From: Stictocephala bisonia
Taxonomy: Eukaryota; Arthropoda; Insecta; Hemiptera; Membracidae
Length of the DNA stretch: 64,000 nt
Direction: 5' to 3'
Assembly (NCBI GenBank): GCA_035578905.1
Contig: JAQJVL010000702.1
Span: 248,001 to 312,000 of the forward strand
Numbering within the stretch: the stretch's first letter is position 1; each line of letters starts with the position of its first letter. Below, piece after piece: positions 1 through 11,236 of the stretch. The notes under the pieces were generated by a model. It did no database searches. It worked only from the letters and a program-made list of their open reading frames with translations, and was not told where the DNA came from. Made by a program: the position numbers and the translations under genes.

Positions 1-780
1 CTATTAGTTGGAATATCTATTGTAGGTGTACAATCAAGGCCTATATGTCCTGATAATATTCTCCAGTGTTGAAATAAGTATTTAAATGTAATTTTTCTTC
101 ATTTATAAGATTAGTTTTTTAAAACTCTTTTATATATATATATATATTATAGGTTTCCTTTTTGCAAGTGTTCATAATGAAAATATTAGCAATGTAGCTT
201 TGTAGAAATGTATTTGTATTTTCTATTAAATGTTAGTAAAAAAAGGAGGAAAAAAGAAATGGTGAGAGAACTAGGCCAGCTATGGGTATGGAGGAGGCTG
301 GGTTTTCTTGTTTCTTTCTTTTATAATGTTTATTTACACTTTTTCATTACGAGATTAATATCTCCAGAATAATCATTTTAATGTAATGCTTAAAATATTT
401 ATAATATTTTAACACGTTTAGACTATAATGCATTTTTGAAAAATTGCGAGTCAGGGAAAATTATCCGAAATGGTCAGAGAAGATTGCGACAAAATTTGTG
501 TGGACACACTGTCTCAGTTAATTTACAAGCCTGATACTCAGTTATCTTCTCTATACAACTTCCAGACCCTGACTACCACCCAGCATGGATACCTCAGACT
601 TCTCTAGTAATGTCCAAGGTGTAAAAAATGCATCTTAGGTGTTATTTCCTTGAATTACCACAGTGAATGTGTCAACCTAATAATCTTTCTTTAATTTGTT
701 TGTATATAGACCATTCCTGTAATATTCTCTACCAGGTTTGTTTTTCTGTATATTTGTCAAAACGTTGCATTATGTTTCAG
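1..780. other. Intron / upstream sequence of the NHLRC2-like gene, no exon recognised
   Basis: AT-rich sequence with a short (TA)n run near 131-147. The tract immediately before 781 ends in a pyrimidine-rich stretch and CAG, the splice acceptor of the exon that follows. I looked in all frames for the NHL-repeat residues that should precede this exon and found none, so the preceding exon lies outside the window. Confidence 0.6.
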
Positions 781-888
781 TTCAACGAGCCTGGTGGGTT
801 ATGTGGTATTGGTAATCTTCTCTACGTTGCTGATACCAACAACCACTGCGTTAAGATTGTCAACCTGGATAGTATGGATGTAGAGACT
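781..888 (+). CDS. NHLRC2: NHLRC2-like exon with the last NHL repeat
   Basis: A 108-nt exon of 36 codons in phase 0 at both ends. It encodes FNEPGGLCGIGNLLYVADTN, then NHCVKIVNL and a short acidic end. LYVADTNNH plus a hydrophobic strand is the classic NHL blade. The acceptor TTTCAG ends at 780 and the donor GTAAGT starts at 889. Confidence 0.88.
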
Positions 889-3800
889 GTAAGTTATTGG
901 TTTTATACATAACATAGATCTAATAGGCAGACAATATATTGAAAATTTTTTTTATCTTAACACATTCACTGTGGGTGGCGCACTGGTGCGTCAGCCATAT
1001 TCTACTGGGATGCGTGCGACCCACTTGGGCGTCCATTTTGAACTGCTTGTATTTATCAGGGTGCTCGCAACACTCAGTGTAGAAAGATGATATTTTGTGC
1101 GCAATGTCACGAAGTTAATTACTGTGTAGTTAATTTCTTTAATTTGTTTTTAGTTTTTTGCAGTGAATTGAGTTTGTTTGTATACTTTGAACATATAAGG
1201 TGTCTGAAAAGTCTGGGTACGGCTTAATATATAATAAACCTTGGCAGATAATATCTATAAACTTTGCTCAGCGTTTTATATGGCTATATAAAATATTTTT
1301 TCTTGCTATTACCATGACATGTCTACCATAGGGGGACGGCCACAGAGAAAGTCATACAAATCTTAAATGTAAGCATAGGTCAATGTGCATACCATTTTAT
1401 TCGTAGAACATCATGCCGCAATTAGACCTTAAAAGGTTAGTCCTCAACAAAATGGCGGTGCTCGTGAGTTTCAATACTGAATTGCTTAATTTTATTGTAA
1501 CATATCAAATGAAGCCACAAAACTTCACTCATTATTGCTGTACACAAACACTTACTTTAAGATGCATTCAGTGTCCTGCTATTCCTCTATGGGAACGGTC
1601 CACGAGGAGTCAGTAGAAAAATTTCAATGCAAGCATAGGTTGATATGCACATAATTCTAAAAGGATGGTCAAGCAAAGGAGAATGCCGCAAACCGCACTT
1701 CAAAAGCTTTATCCGTTACAAAATGGTTGGGTTTCAAAGATTTTAAACCGCCACTATTTTGTGTTGGTAATAGCAAGAAAAAATATTTTTATAGCCATAT
1801 AAAACTGAGCAAAGTTTATAGATGTTATCTGCTATGGTTTATTAAATATTAAGCTACCCAGACTTTTCAGACTCCCTGTATAGTGAATGGTTTTATATAA
1901 TATAATCTTTATAGTGTAATTATTTAGGTTATTTATGGTATTTATAACCATAAATAACCTAAATTCACGAGGTGTTTCTTTTGAACAAAATATGAGTTAT
2001 AGTGAGTCAGAATTCAGTGAGTTTATAGTGTGAAGATATAACGAGAGATTCAGATATGTTTATTACAGCTTTTGATGATGAATAAATAGAGATGAATAGA
2101 ATGAACTGGTGGGTTGAAAGGGATTAAATATTGTAAATACCTAACATTAACTCTTTTCACGCCGTAAGCGCATATGTTGACTTTGCTCTAAACGCTGTAA
2201 GCGCATATACACGTAATAATTACAAAAATAATATTTTCGTGATAATGTTTCTAATTTAATCCGGTAGTGCGTTTGGGTTATGGGCAGTGACTCATGAGAG
2301 ACACATTGTGCGACTCGCGACCTTTTTTCTTATATACATATTCATACATAAGAAAAAAAGGTAAAGTAAGATAATTAAATTTTCAAAATGTTATCTTATC
2401 TTTTATTTTCCTGTACTGAACAATGAAAAAAATGAGCAACAAAAAAATATAAATTTGATTTTTTTATAATAAATTAGCGCTTAATGGAAAATAGGCATTG
2501 CATAAATGGCGCTTTAAGGGTTAACTAAAAATATTGTATGAATTGCTAATAAATCGATTTTACTACTGAATATGTTGAACTATGTAAGCGTGTGGCCATG
2601 GTGCCGAGCTGGACAAGGCAGCTCCACACCCCACGTTACGTGACTCCATGCATTGCCCCAGCGAATGTGTTAATCTTTGTTCACTTCAAAACTAACGTAA
2701 TAATGTGACATCATATTTTTTTCTATTTAATTGCTAATTATTAAATTTGTCTTGTTCAGACATAAAATTTTAACTTAACATTTTATGGATGTTAACGTTA
2801 ATATTATTTAAATATTATAAAGTTAAACCAGATCAAAATGTAGTTTTTCTGTAACTTTTTTTGACCTTTTTTGACTAGAGAGGTTTTACTGCTTCTATTA
2901 AATCTTTTGTATTCATTTGAATAATATGAATGAAATGTGGTATTTATTTTCTATAATATGCCTAATAAATAAAGAAGATGTATTGTAAGATCTGTTTTGG
3001 ATATCTTTATATGTTATCAAACTAAGAGATACCCTATTTGTGTTACACATCACTTTGTGTTTCACTAGATAAATTGATAGTTATATGACATCGTTCCACC
3101 TTGTAATCTTGTTTTGTCTGTTCTATCAGTCTGCTAGTACAAAAGAAGAGTGACTCAGATTTTGTCACTTTTACTTTTACTACTCAAACAAACTAAAATA
3201 TCTCTCACTTCAAAGTTGACTTTATTTCAACAATGAAATGAAAGTCACATATTAGATAATTAGTTTGGTCCAAGCAGGGTATTTTGCGTGACTTAAAGAT
3301 AAGATTTTGTATAGCTAGAGCATAGTGAGTTAAGACTGTTTCTGACAAATGCTTTGTGATTTAGTTATGTTAAAATGCAATTGTGCATGTACTGTCATTT
3401 CACCATACTGCTACTATGGGACTCCAATTAATTGCCTGATAAGTGGAGATTTAGGTAGGTGGGGCACTGAAACTCAGACAAGTGCACAGTAGTGGTTAGT
3501 TGGCATGCAAGCATGAGGTAGCGGCAGTGACATGAGGACAGTTGCAAGTAGGCGGTAGAGGCCAGTGATTGTCCAGTTGTAAGAGAGAATTAAGGATGAT
3601 TGCAGGGTGTTCCGGTTTTTGGAAGGGTGGATTTTGTGGCAAATAACGGTTGGTTCCGAGCTATGACCGAGCCCTCTTCATCCCCAACAAGTAGTGAATG
3701 TGACAGTACTTAATTGTCCAAAGTGAGCAAAATATTCAAATGCCAAGGTAGCAATACTATTTTATTTTATAATTTATTTTTTTTATCAAGCTGCATAACT

Positions 3801-6800
3801 CCATCCATCAAAAAGATCTCCATGATTTTGAATTATTATATTTGCTTTAATTGTGTTTTTTAATAAAAAACGTGATTTCTCATAAGTAACTATATGTTTT
3901 AAAAAGGTGAGGTCACTAAATCTTTTTCTTTTTTTTCCAATTTGTTAGAATAAATATTGCTTGAAGATTCCTTCTAAGATACTATAGAACCAACATTGAT
4001 CTCATTCTGTCAATTTTGAAGCTATTGTGTACTACTGACTAAATTTTTCTTGATTGAGTAGCACTTGACGGAACTTTTTTAGATGCCAAACGCAGGAAAT
4101 CGTTGTCATATCTGTTTACCTAACTATTGTAATTATATTTTTATAGTAGAACACTTGTTGATCTTTTGTCGTGAGTCCCAATTTTCAATCCCAAATAAAT
4201 TTTTCCAATGCAGTTGTATTATATTTAGCTTGAATATAAGAAAATAATGTTTTGTCATTGCCACGGAAAAACTATTTCTACTTTAGTTTTGCATTGTGTA
4301 TATAAGCTGTCACTTGATAATACTGACCAAGTTATTTTTTTTAATTTTGCTAAATTGTTTATTGTACAATGAAATCACAAAATTATGCAGTACTGTTTTA
4401 GATCAAATTATAGAGGGTCCAATCAACCGAAGACCAGTTGAGCGAGATTATACTTGTACCAAAGTTTTAATTTATATTAAAATTGAAGAGACTCTCTCTT
4501 ACTAATCAGAGATTGTGTTAAGTCTGTAAACAAGACCGCATTACAGTAGTAATATTTAAGATGTAATCGATTCTACATATTTGGAAACTCAAGTACATTC
4601 TCTATGCAAATATTTTTTTCATTTATTTATAATATAAAACTACAGAATACCAGTCATTCGTCAAATTTACTAGGCACTTGCCAGCATTCAAATCCCATCA
4701 CATCTATTCTTTGATAAACACTTCTCTGTGGAACCTCCAGAAAAATTTACATTTTTTGTTTTTAAACAAGATGAAAACCGTAAATGGACCTTACATCTCT
4801 TGTGATTTGGATCATAACATAAAACAGTTAATCAAATATTAAATCCGTGTGAAAATATGAAAGTGAGGAATAAATTGTCCACAACTTTGGTCTCTACTTT
4901 TTTTTTTCCACTGTCTCAAATCATTATCTCATAAAACAGGATTTTTTTTTTTAATGTTTAACTAGATCATCCAAGCCGTAAATCTGTCCATGCATGGTTC
5001 ACATTTTTATGGAGCCATGCTTAAATTACGTAACGCTTAAATCAGCCTTTTCAGACCCTCTGTGTAACGGACTTGTAAAAGTAATACTAAACCCCACTAA
5101 AAAATTACGTATCACTGTCACCGACCCCCCCTCTAATTTTTTCATCCACTTTCATGCATATTTTTATTTATGATAAAGTCATTGTTTAGACATTCTTCCC
5201 TTTGTTTTCTAGTGGGGGGAGGGGGAGAGAGAATATATATCTAACTTTAATATCTTTAAAAATAATCTTGTATTTTGAAGAAAATAATAAAATGTTGTGA
5301 ATGAATTTAAACAAATTGCTGGGGTTTAGTAGTTACCTAATGCTACATAGAATCCCCTCACCCTCTCCCGTAACGGTGCATAACGCTGCCAAACCCCCCC
5401 CCCTCCTCCCTTTAGAAGTTACAAAATTTAGGGACGGCCTCTATACTTTAACTTGAAAATTATTTTTAAAATTCCTAATATTAAAGAAATATGAGTCAAG
5501 AATTAAATGTTTTTCAACTTGGTTCCCTTGATGAATTTTCCATCTGGAATGTTTTGTTAGGAAACTGACCTTGAAAAAGCTTTTTGAAAATCTTCCCCTA
5601 TATTTGTCAAATTAGAAATAAATCACAGTCTTTTTTTTTTAAGTTTTCCAGGCTGATGTATCCAAATGAGTGAATTTGGCTAAAAGCTGATGTTGGTGTA
5701 ATATGATGAGTGATGTTAGAAATAATGGACGGTTGCAAAGTTAGACGCAATGGTAGGGGTTAGTGGGGTTTGCATACATGTGAACGAGTATGCACTCATA
5801 TTTTATAGTTCAGTTTATAATTTAACATTGATGTTCCAGCTGTCTATAAAAACTAAGGAAAGTGAGATTAAAAACGAGAGTATTGTGGCACCAGTGAAGG
5901 AGGAACAAGTGTCCATCAACAGAGGAGGAGGAATGATTAAGTTGAGTGTGTCGATTTCAGTTTCTGATGGAATCAAACCTTTGCCAGAATCCCCTGCCAA
6001 ATGGACCCTGGCTTTGCCAGGTAATAAAATAATAAACTTTTGTAGACAATAAAAATTAAACCAAATGGATTGTCAATGTGAATTTGTGTGATGGCCTGAT
6101 CATATTTATAAAATATATTATTAAAACATATTTATTGATAAAATAATTTCCAGTGGTACTGAACATTTTAGTTTGGGATAGTTTCTCAGTTATTTATGAT
6201 CAGTAGACATATATTCTCATCTAAGTGTGATGTACATCCCTTATTATATGTATCAGTATTTGGGAATTAAGTTTCTAGAACAGACTCAGAATGTATTAGT
6301 AAACAAATTTAATATTTACTCTCTTGTTGTTAAATTTGTTATCCAATTTGACATAATAATATAGAAAACTTAAAAGTCCTATATTAAGAAACTATGGATG
6401 AATTGATCGTTAAAATTATTAGATAAGTAAGTTCTTCTAACATCACTAAATTGCATTATTGATCATATCTGAGTATCTACCAGGATGTTTAGTATATACG
6501 AGGGGTATCCAAAAAGTAAGTTTCCCTGTCCTGTAAAAAGACGCGTGCGTAACACAGCGTGCAGCTGTGGGCGGGGATATTTAGCACGGTTCGGTTGGCA
6601 ACAGGTGCGCCGTTCACTGACGCATTGTCACGCTGCTCAGTCAGGTGCTGCCCAAACATTATGGAGACTCCACTGCGTTCTGCCGCCAGTTGCGAAGTCC
6701 GTAGTGTTATTCGTTTCTTGACCGCCAAAAACGTAACTGCCGTTGAAATTCATCGTCAGTTGTGTCAAGTGTATGGTGAACATGTTATGTCCGTTCAGAT

Positions 6801-8244
6801 GGTCCGTCGTTGGCGTGCAATGCTTTTGGAAGGAAGAGAAAATGTTCATGACGATGAGCGTAATGGCCGACCGGCCAGTTATCGGCAACCAGACGTCATT
6901 AATGCTGTACGAGCAGTTATTGACAATGATAAGCGAGTGACTCTCGATGAAATTATGGGTAAACTGCCGTCAAGTTTTGAAATTAGCCGGTCATCTGTGC
7001 ACAATATCATAACAGAAGATCTTCAGCTTGCAAAAGTGTGTGCAAGATGGGTGCCTCGCTTATTGAGCGATGCCCATAAACAACAACGAATGGCTGCTGC
7101 CCAGTCTTTCTTGCGATTGTTTGACGATGAAGATGAAAACCTTTTCAGTAGAATAGTCACTGGTGATGAAACATGGATTCACCACTCAACTCCAGAAACC
7201 AAACGCCAGAGTATGGTGTGGCAAAAAAAAAGGAGAGGCAGCTCCTCAAAAAGCCAAAGTTTTTGAGTCAGCAGGAAAGGTAATGGCTACAGTTTTTTGG
7301 GACTGCCGTGGAGTGTTATTGATTGACTATCTTCCTCGTGGCGAAACCATAAATGCAGAAAGGTATTGTGAAGTTCTCACCAGACTTCGGCGGGCAATAC
7401 AGAATAAACGGCGCGGACTTTTGTCGCGCACGGTTCTGCTTATTCACGATAACGCCCGACCACACGCTGCTCGTGCAACAATGGAACTTTTGAGGAAATT
7501 TAAGTGGGATGTTTTTGGTCATCCTCCATACTCACCATATCTTGCGCCTAGCGATTTTCATCTGTTTCCGGAGCTCAAAAGACACCTTGGCGGTCGGCGA
7601 TTTGCCAACAGCGATGACCTTCAAAATGAGGTGGATACTTGGCTTAAAAATTTGGCGGGTGAATTTTGTGATGCTGGAATAAAAAAACTACTTCCTAGAT
7701 ACCAAGAGTGTTTAGAAAGGGATGGTAACTATGTAGAAAAATAAGGTATGATGTAAAAAGTTGAATAAATGTGTTTCAGTTATTTTTTGAGTCTTTTTAA
7801 CTTTTTCATAATTAATGGAAACTTACTTTTTGGATACCCCTCGTAAAATATAATGACCAACAATGTTTCTGGATTGTTGTCATTGTTAGATTTTTACTCT
7901 AAAAAATAAATGATACTCATATTATTGGAAATATTGGCATATTTTCAATAAAATTAAGAAACACCAAATGTCAACAATATACAAATTGTTATTTTTGTGC
8001 AGAAGGCTGGCAAGAGACGAAAGCCGAGGAGGAAAGTGGAGGAAGCCTAGAGAAGACCTGGACTCTAAAAGTACCAACTGTCGAGTCATTGGATAGCGTT
8101 CAACTGAGACCACAGTGTCAGATGTTCTATTGCCACAACAATCTCTGCTCCCGGAAAACACTGTCATTCCTCATCACAGTAACATACAGTGACACTGCCC
8201 CAACAATTGTCTCTTGTCCAGTTGCCTTCTCATTTACATTGTAG
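781..8244 (+). CDS. NHLRC2: NHLRC2-like protein, 3' part of gene (three exons, partial)
   Basis: C-terminal part of an NHL-repeat-containing protein 2 homologue, a thioredoxin-like plus NHL beta-propeller protein. The coding segments are 781-888, 5840-6020 and 8003-8244. Each is bounded by an AG acceptor and, where a further exon follows, a GT donor (GTAAGT after 888, GTAATA after 6020). The phases agree: 888 ends a codon, 6020 leaves one base that is completed by the first two bases at 8003, and TAG is at 8242-8244. The first exon carries the propeller signature FNEPGGLCGIGNLLYVADTN, and the last two encode the beta-rich C-terminal domain. About 177 residues are visible; vertebrate NHLRC2 is about 726, so most of the protein lies upstream of the window. 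The final intron holds a mariner transposon and the first visible intron holds nested MITEs. NHLRC2 is a soluble protein whose exact biochemical role is unsettled. Confidence 0.85.
1198..1878. mobile_element. Tc1/mariner-type MITE with long terminal inverted repeats
   Basis: Two arms of about 115 bp, at 1198-1312 and 1765-1878, are inverted copies at high identity (the shared start includes GTCTGAAAAGTCTGGGTA). A TA dinucleotide flanks each outer end, as expected for Tc1/mariner insertion. The left tip has lost one or two bases compared with the right. The centre holds an imperfect direct repeat (around 1335-1480 and 1585-1735), each copy containing GCATAGGT and ATGCCGCA. No transposase is present. 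It is nested inside the larger TTAA-flanked element. Confidence 0.7.
1923..1963. repeat. Perfect 17-bp hairpin
   Basis: Arms 1923-1939 and 1947-1963 are perfect reverse complements (TTTAGGTTATTTATGGT on the left) around a 7-nt loop. It sits just outside the right end of the mariner-type MITE and inside the TTAA element. It may be a relic of an element's TIR or a structural feature; no function is inferred. Confidence 0.6.
2147..2524. mobile_element. Small piggyBac-like MITE nested in the larger element
   Basis: The body is 2151-2520, 370 bp, flanked by TTAA at 2147-2150 and 2521-2524. Ends: left CTCTTTTCACGCCG, right reverse complement CCCTTAAAGCGCC, an imperfect TIR. Near the left end the motif TGTAAGCGCATAT occurs twice (about 2164 and 2200), resembling subterminal repeats. 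It has no coding capacity. Confidence 0.6.
2674..5839. other. Intron of the NHLRC2-like gene, mostly unassigned AT-rich DNA
   Basis: No exon is recognised. It contains a slightly G-rich patch at 3430-3700 with no long open frame, homopolymer T runs, and a C-rich repeat remnant around 5020-5440 that has a relative in the tubulin intron near 27920-28045. Confidence 0.5.
5020..5160. repeat. Dispersed repeat fragment (shared with 27915-28045)
   Basis: Both places contain CCTTTTCAGACC, a C-rich run, GTAACG, ACTAA(A/T)CCCCAC, AAAAATTACGTA and a TCAC(C/T)GAC(A)CCC motif in the same order, so they are diverged copies of one repeat family. A further C-rich stretch with CGTAACGGTGCATAACG at 5365-5400 may be part of the same unit. 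The ends of the element are not clear. Confidence 0.5.
5840..6020 (+). CDS. NHLRC2: NHLRC2-like exon, start of the C-terminal domain
   Basis: A 181-nt exon with acceptor TTCCAG ending at 5839 and donor GTAATA from 6021. It starts in phase 0 and leaves a single base (phase 1). The protein opens with a charged linker (LSIKTKESEIKNE) and continues into beta-strand-like sequence (MIKLSVSISVSDGIKPLPES), matching the region after the propeller in NHLRC2. The ATG at 5750 upstream is inside the intron and is not a start. Confidence 0.8.
6497..7845 (+). mobile_element. mariner-family transposon, nearly intact
   Basis: The body is 6499-7843, 1345 bp, flanked by TA at 6497-6498 and 7844-7845. The 27-bp terminal inverted repeats (6499-6525 and 7817-7843) are perfect and begin CGAGGGGTATCCAAAAAGTA. 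Between them lies one transposase gene broken by a single frameshift. It is inserted in the last intron of the NHLRC2-like gene, in the same orientation as that gene. Perfect TIRs and one reading-frame lesion point to a recent insertion. Confidence 0.93.
6661..7744 (+). pseudogene. mariner transposase with one frameshift
   Basis: Reads from ATG at 6661 (METPLRSAAS) to TAA at 7742-7744, about 360 codons, the usual mariner length. The N-terminal part (residues 10-75) carries the helix-turn-helix DNA-binding region (VSVQMVRRW-like, then DDERNGRPAS). The catalytic triad is complete and of the DD34D type: D in VTGDETWIHH, D in LLIHDNARPH and D in YSPYLAPSDFHLF. The frame breaks in the run of nine or ten A residues near 7222-7232, after SMVWQ, where one extra base shifts the reading by one. 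The remaining 170 residues continue without a stop in the other frame. The poly(A) site makes either a genuine polymerase-slippage mutation or an assembly error plausible. Confidence 0.92.
8003..8244 (+). CDS. NHLRC2: NHLRC2-like terminal coding exon
   Basis: Terminal exon after the acceptor TGCAG at 7998-8002. It takes the last base of the previous exon and reads EGWQETKAEEESGG, then TWTLKVPTVE, QMFYCHNNLC, TLSFLITVTYSD and ends CPVAFSFTL before TAG. The order of a tryptophan-containing strand, a YC..N..C motif and a closing PV..F(T/V)(L/F) strand matches the C-terminus of NHLRC2 proteins. It contains no ATG near its start, so it can only be read as an internal exon. A possible poly(A) signal AATAAA lies near 8883. 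Confidence 0.83.
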
Positions 8245-9469
8245 CTTTACCACAGTGCCTTTATTACTCAACAATCAATGATCTTGAGTAATGATGTATC
8301 GTATAAAGAAACAGATGTAATCTAAGATTTTTGTGCTATCAGTATAGCAGCTAACCAAAGAGAAGAAGTCTAGTATTATTTATAAAATTAGTATTAACAT
8401 AAGTATTTTTTAGGTCTTGATATGTAGTGTTTACTAACATAGTCTCAGAACAATTAATTATTGCTAGTGTATCATATACAGCGAGGATACAAATAAGTAA
8501 AATCAAAGTAATCACAATTATAGGAAGGAACTAAAACTAGAGAACAACAGACGATTCAGCAAGTTACCTTTTAAAAAATGTTTAAGTTGTGAGTATTTCA
8601 TTTGTGAAGCTGTTCTATTTTATGAAAAATGTCTTTTTATACTAAGGGTGATGTTAGGACTATTAGTTCTTCTTTGTTACTTAACCCCATTTTATGACTG
8701 TATTCTGCTGACTTAATATTTTCACAAGTCGTACGGGTAGGCAGGAACAACTTAACGTGTCAACCTACTTTCATCATATAGTATTAGTTGTTACAAGGTA
8801 TACATATATATTTATATTTCAAAGCATTGTTAAAAATATGAATTATCTTGTTAGAGTACTTTTTATATGTTTTATAAAATTTGAATAAATGTCATGTATG
8901 ACAATTTTGTATTGTTGGATATTTATATGCTTTATTAAATTGTTTCTGAATTATATTTAAATTTTATTTAATTTCTTTGCCACTAGTCTAACCCTTTGCG
9001 GTTGGACGAGTTACAATTATTTACTAACTGGGTTCTAGCCAGAATGAGTAGTAATAGACTTATAGCTATCAGAATTGTTATCTCATACAAGTTTCTCGGT
9101 TAATATGACTAGCTCTAGTAGTCAGAAGTAGATCCTGAGAAGTATAGAAAAATGCCATGAAATTTTTGATGACCTGCTACACTAGCCACTGAAAACATTA
9201 TAGTATTTTAATTGGTCAAAAAACAGTTTTTTTGTTCTATCCTAACAGTTAGCTATATCAAGTCTATCTCTGTCTATGTACTTTTAGCTCTTGTTTTACT
9301 GGCAGAGGAAAAAAAGAGAAAATTTTGTTCATTTATATTAATGTTAATTTTAGGGCAGTATGTCTAGAATATTAGTAAATAGGGGGAGGAGAGAAGCGTA
9401 ACTGATAAAATGGTAGACTGTAAACAGACACAGTCACGACAGAAAGAACAGAAAGTTAGTGAAATATTT
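8245..9469. other. 3' UTR of the NHLRC2-like gene and intergenic DNA
   Basis: Starts directly after the TAG of the NHLRC2-like gene. AATAAA at about 8883 is a likely poly(A) signal, giving a 3' UTR of roughly 660 nt. Beyond it there is no recognisable gene or repeat in the AT-rich sequence up to the start of the duplicated unit. Confidence 0.45.
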
Positions 9470-9828
9470 TAGGAACAGTGGGTCCAAATTGTTTTACTAT
9501 CTCTTCTTTGTGTTTTATATGTGTCTATCTCCAGTTTACCATTTTTCAGATGTGCTGTTTTCTCTACTTTTTTAAATTCAGTAATATAAAAGTTATTTAA
9601 CAAGTTTTACTTTGTTCATACAAACTATTTTTAAAGACCTATACTTCTTTCAATTAAGTGAACTATGTTTTTGAGCTGGTGGGCACTGGGCAGGCTAGTC
9701 ATGATTGCTGCTGAATCAATTATAGGTAAGGCAACTGGTTATCTGACTTCTAAAGATCAAGAATGCTGTGTTTTTTTTCTGTCAGCTGGATAACTGTGGT
9801 AAATTATTGTTTGATCAAGTTTATCTCA

Positions 9829-9918
9829 AATTCAATTCAATATCTTTATTGTCATTAACATTGTTTTAAATGTACAACAATCGTTATCAATAACTAAACT
9901 ATTATTAGCATTAATAAT
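9829..9918 (-). mobile_element. Short LINE 3'-end fragment
   Basis: About 90 bp present in copy A but missing from the matching place in copy B (near 17905). Read on the minus strand it ends in GACAATAAAGATATTGAATT and a short ATTGA repeat, like the 3' end of the LINE at 17826-17845 (CAATAAAGATTGATTTGATT). It is probably a severely 5'-truncated retroposed LINE tail. Confidence 0.55.
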
Positions 9919-10174
9919 TCGACAGTTAACCTTTTTGGATAAATAGTTAGTTTATTGTAATCATATGATGCTAAGTTCTATAGCCAAAGAAAATGCCTTT
10001 ATCAAAATATAAATTCCTTTATCTGGTTTCATTTAAATAATAAGTCATTATATTACTTTTTGAAGTAGTATTAATAAAATTAATACTACTTCAAACCTTA
10101 AAAGAAGTTGTTTGAGCTGGTAAATTTCATAATTTATTCTTAAACTAACATTCTGACAATGTTATTTGTTGCAG

Positions 10175-10389
10175 ATCATTTTTTTAAGCTGAGAACAAAC
10201 AGACCAGATTTTAGAGTGGAAAACTCTGTGAGGTTGTCAAATGTAGGTGACCACTTGCCTCGCAAAGGCACGTCAAGAAGATGTGCTCGCTGTTCTACCA
10301 AGAAGAAGCAGAAAAGAAGCAACATCATTTGTACTTCATGTAATGTTGCTTTGTGTAAAACTTGCTTTGTACCATTCCATGAGAAATAA
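10175..10389 (+). CDS. Terminal exon, piggyBac-transposase-like Cys-rich C-terminus (copy A)
   Basis: A 215-nt terminal exon following acceptor TTTGTTGCAG (ends 10174); the first two bases complete a split codon. It encodes about 71 residues ending in the cross-brace zinc-binding pattern of piggyBac transposases: RRCARC, then SNIICTSCNVALCKTCF and a final FHEK before TAA. Six Cys and one His stand at the expected spacing. AATAAA at 10418-10423 lies 29 nt after the stop. No DDD catalytic core is visible nearby, so the exon belongs either to a gene whose upstream exons are not in view or to a fragment of a transposon. Copy B differs at 10 nucleotides, 6 of them silent, with no indels, whereas flanks differ by many indels; that pattern suggests selection on the protein. 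Confidence 0.68.
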
Positions 10390-11236
10390 CCTTTAAGTTG
10401 TGTGTTTGAATAAGTACAATAAAAATTAAAGCATGGCATTTGTATATTCTTACTTCCACATCTTTTGTGGTCACCAAATCAGTCGAGCAGCCTAAATCCT
10501 GCTGTGGCTCGGCCTCTACTAGCCAAGTTCACCTACGGCTAAAGGAACCACATGTTCCCTATAGTCTCTCTTCCACCTGAGCTTGAGGGTAAACTTATTG
10601 CCTTGTGAATGAAAGTCAACCAATGTTTTCAAGCCAGCAGTAACTCCCCCTGCATGTCCACTCAGTGCAAGAGGGGGAGTGGGAAGTTGTGTGTGTGACT
10701 TAAATTAATCACCTTACTGAATCATAATTATTACTGTCAGCTCAGAAATTAAGTGTACTCATGTTTGAAGGTTGTTTACTAAGAAACCAAGAGCCTGCGA
10801 AAAATCTAATCATACCATTGTTTGCCTCGTTTAATTGTGTTATGATATACATATTTTTATAAATTTTAATTATTTTTATCCCAGTTGAAACAAAAAAGTA
10901 CCAGAATTTGAACTATTTTCACTGTGAATCAACTTCACGTTTATTACTCAAAAAGCTGTTCTAGTATTGCAATTTGTATTTTAATATTTGCCTGACAAGA
11001 ATGTTTTCTGTTAAGTTTTACAAATTTCAGAATTTTAACTACTCAAGAAAAAAAGTTAACAATTTCCTGAAATAGAACGTTTTCTTGGCTTCTATATGTT
11101 TTAAAATTAGTTAGGTGGTCACATAATTGTTATGATATGTATAGTTACGATACATTAATTTTATACGTCTAGGTAAATGTGGAGATTTTTCAAATGATTA
11201 TTAAAACATAATAAAATGTTAAAGTGCATATATATG
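10390..11236. other. Downstream of the terminal exon, duplicated non-coding DNA
   Basis: Contains the poly(A) signal AATAAA (10418-10423) and sequence shared with copy B up to about 19125. No further gene is seen. Confidence 0.5.

Larger units (their letters stand above)
957..2673. mobile_element. piggyBac-like non-autonomous element (TTAA target duplication)
   Basis: The element body is 961-2669, about 1.7 kb, between TTAA at 957-960 and TTAA at 2670-2673. Its ends are inverted repeats: left CACATTCACTGTGGG, right (reverse complement) CACATTCGCTGGGGC. A TTAA duplication plus short TIRs beginning with C is typical of piggyBac-superfamily elements. No transposase is encoded. It lies in an intron of the NHLRC2-like gene and contains two further elements (1198-1878 and 2151-2520). 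Confidence 0.75.

Noticed and set aside
480..620. A possible additional NHLRC2 exon
   Set aside because: The stretch has an open frame and fewer A/T bases, but no NHL-repeat residues and no good acceptor and donor pair.
6559..6660. Upstream start of the mariner transposase at 6559
   Set aside because: The residues before METPLRS at 6661 overlap the region next to the TIR and resemble no transposase N-terminus; ATG at 6661 gives the usual family length.
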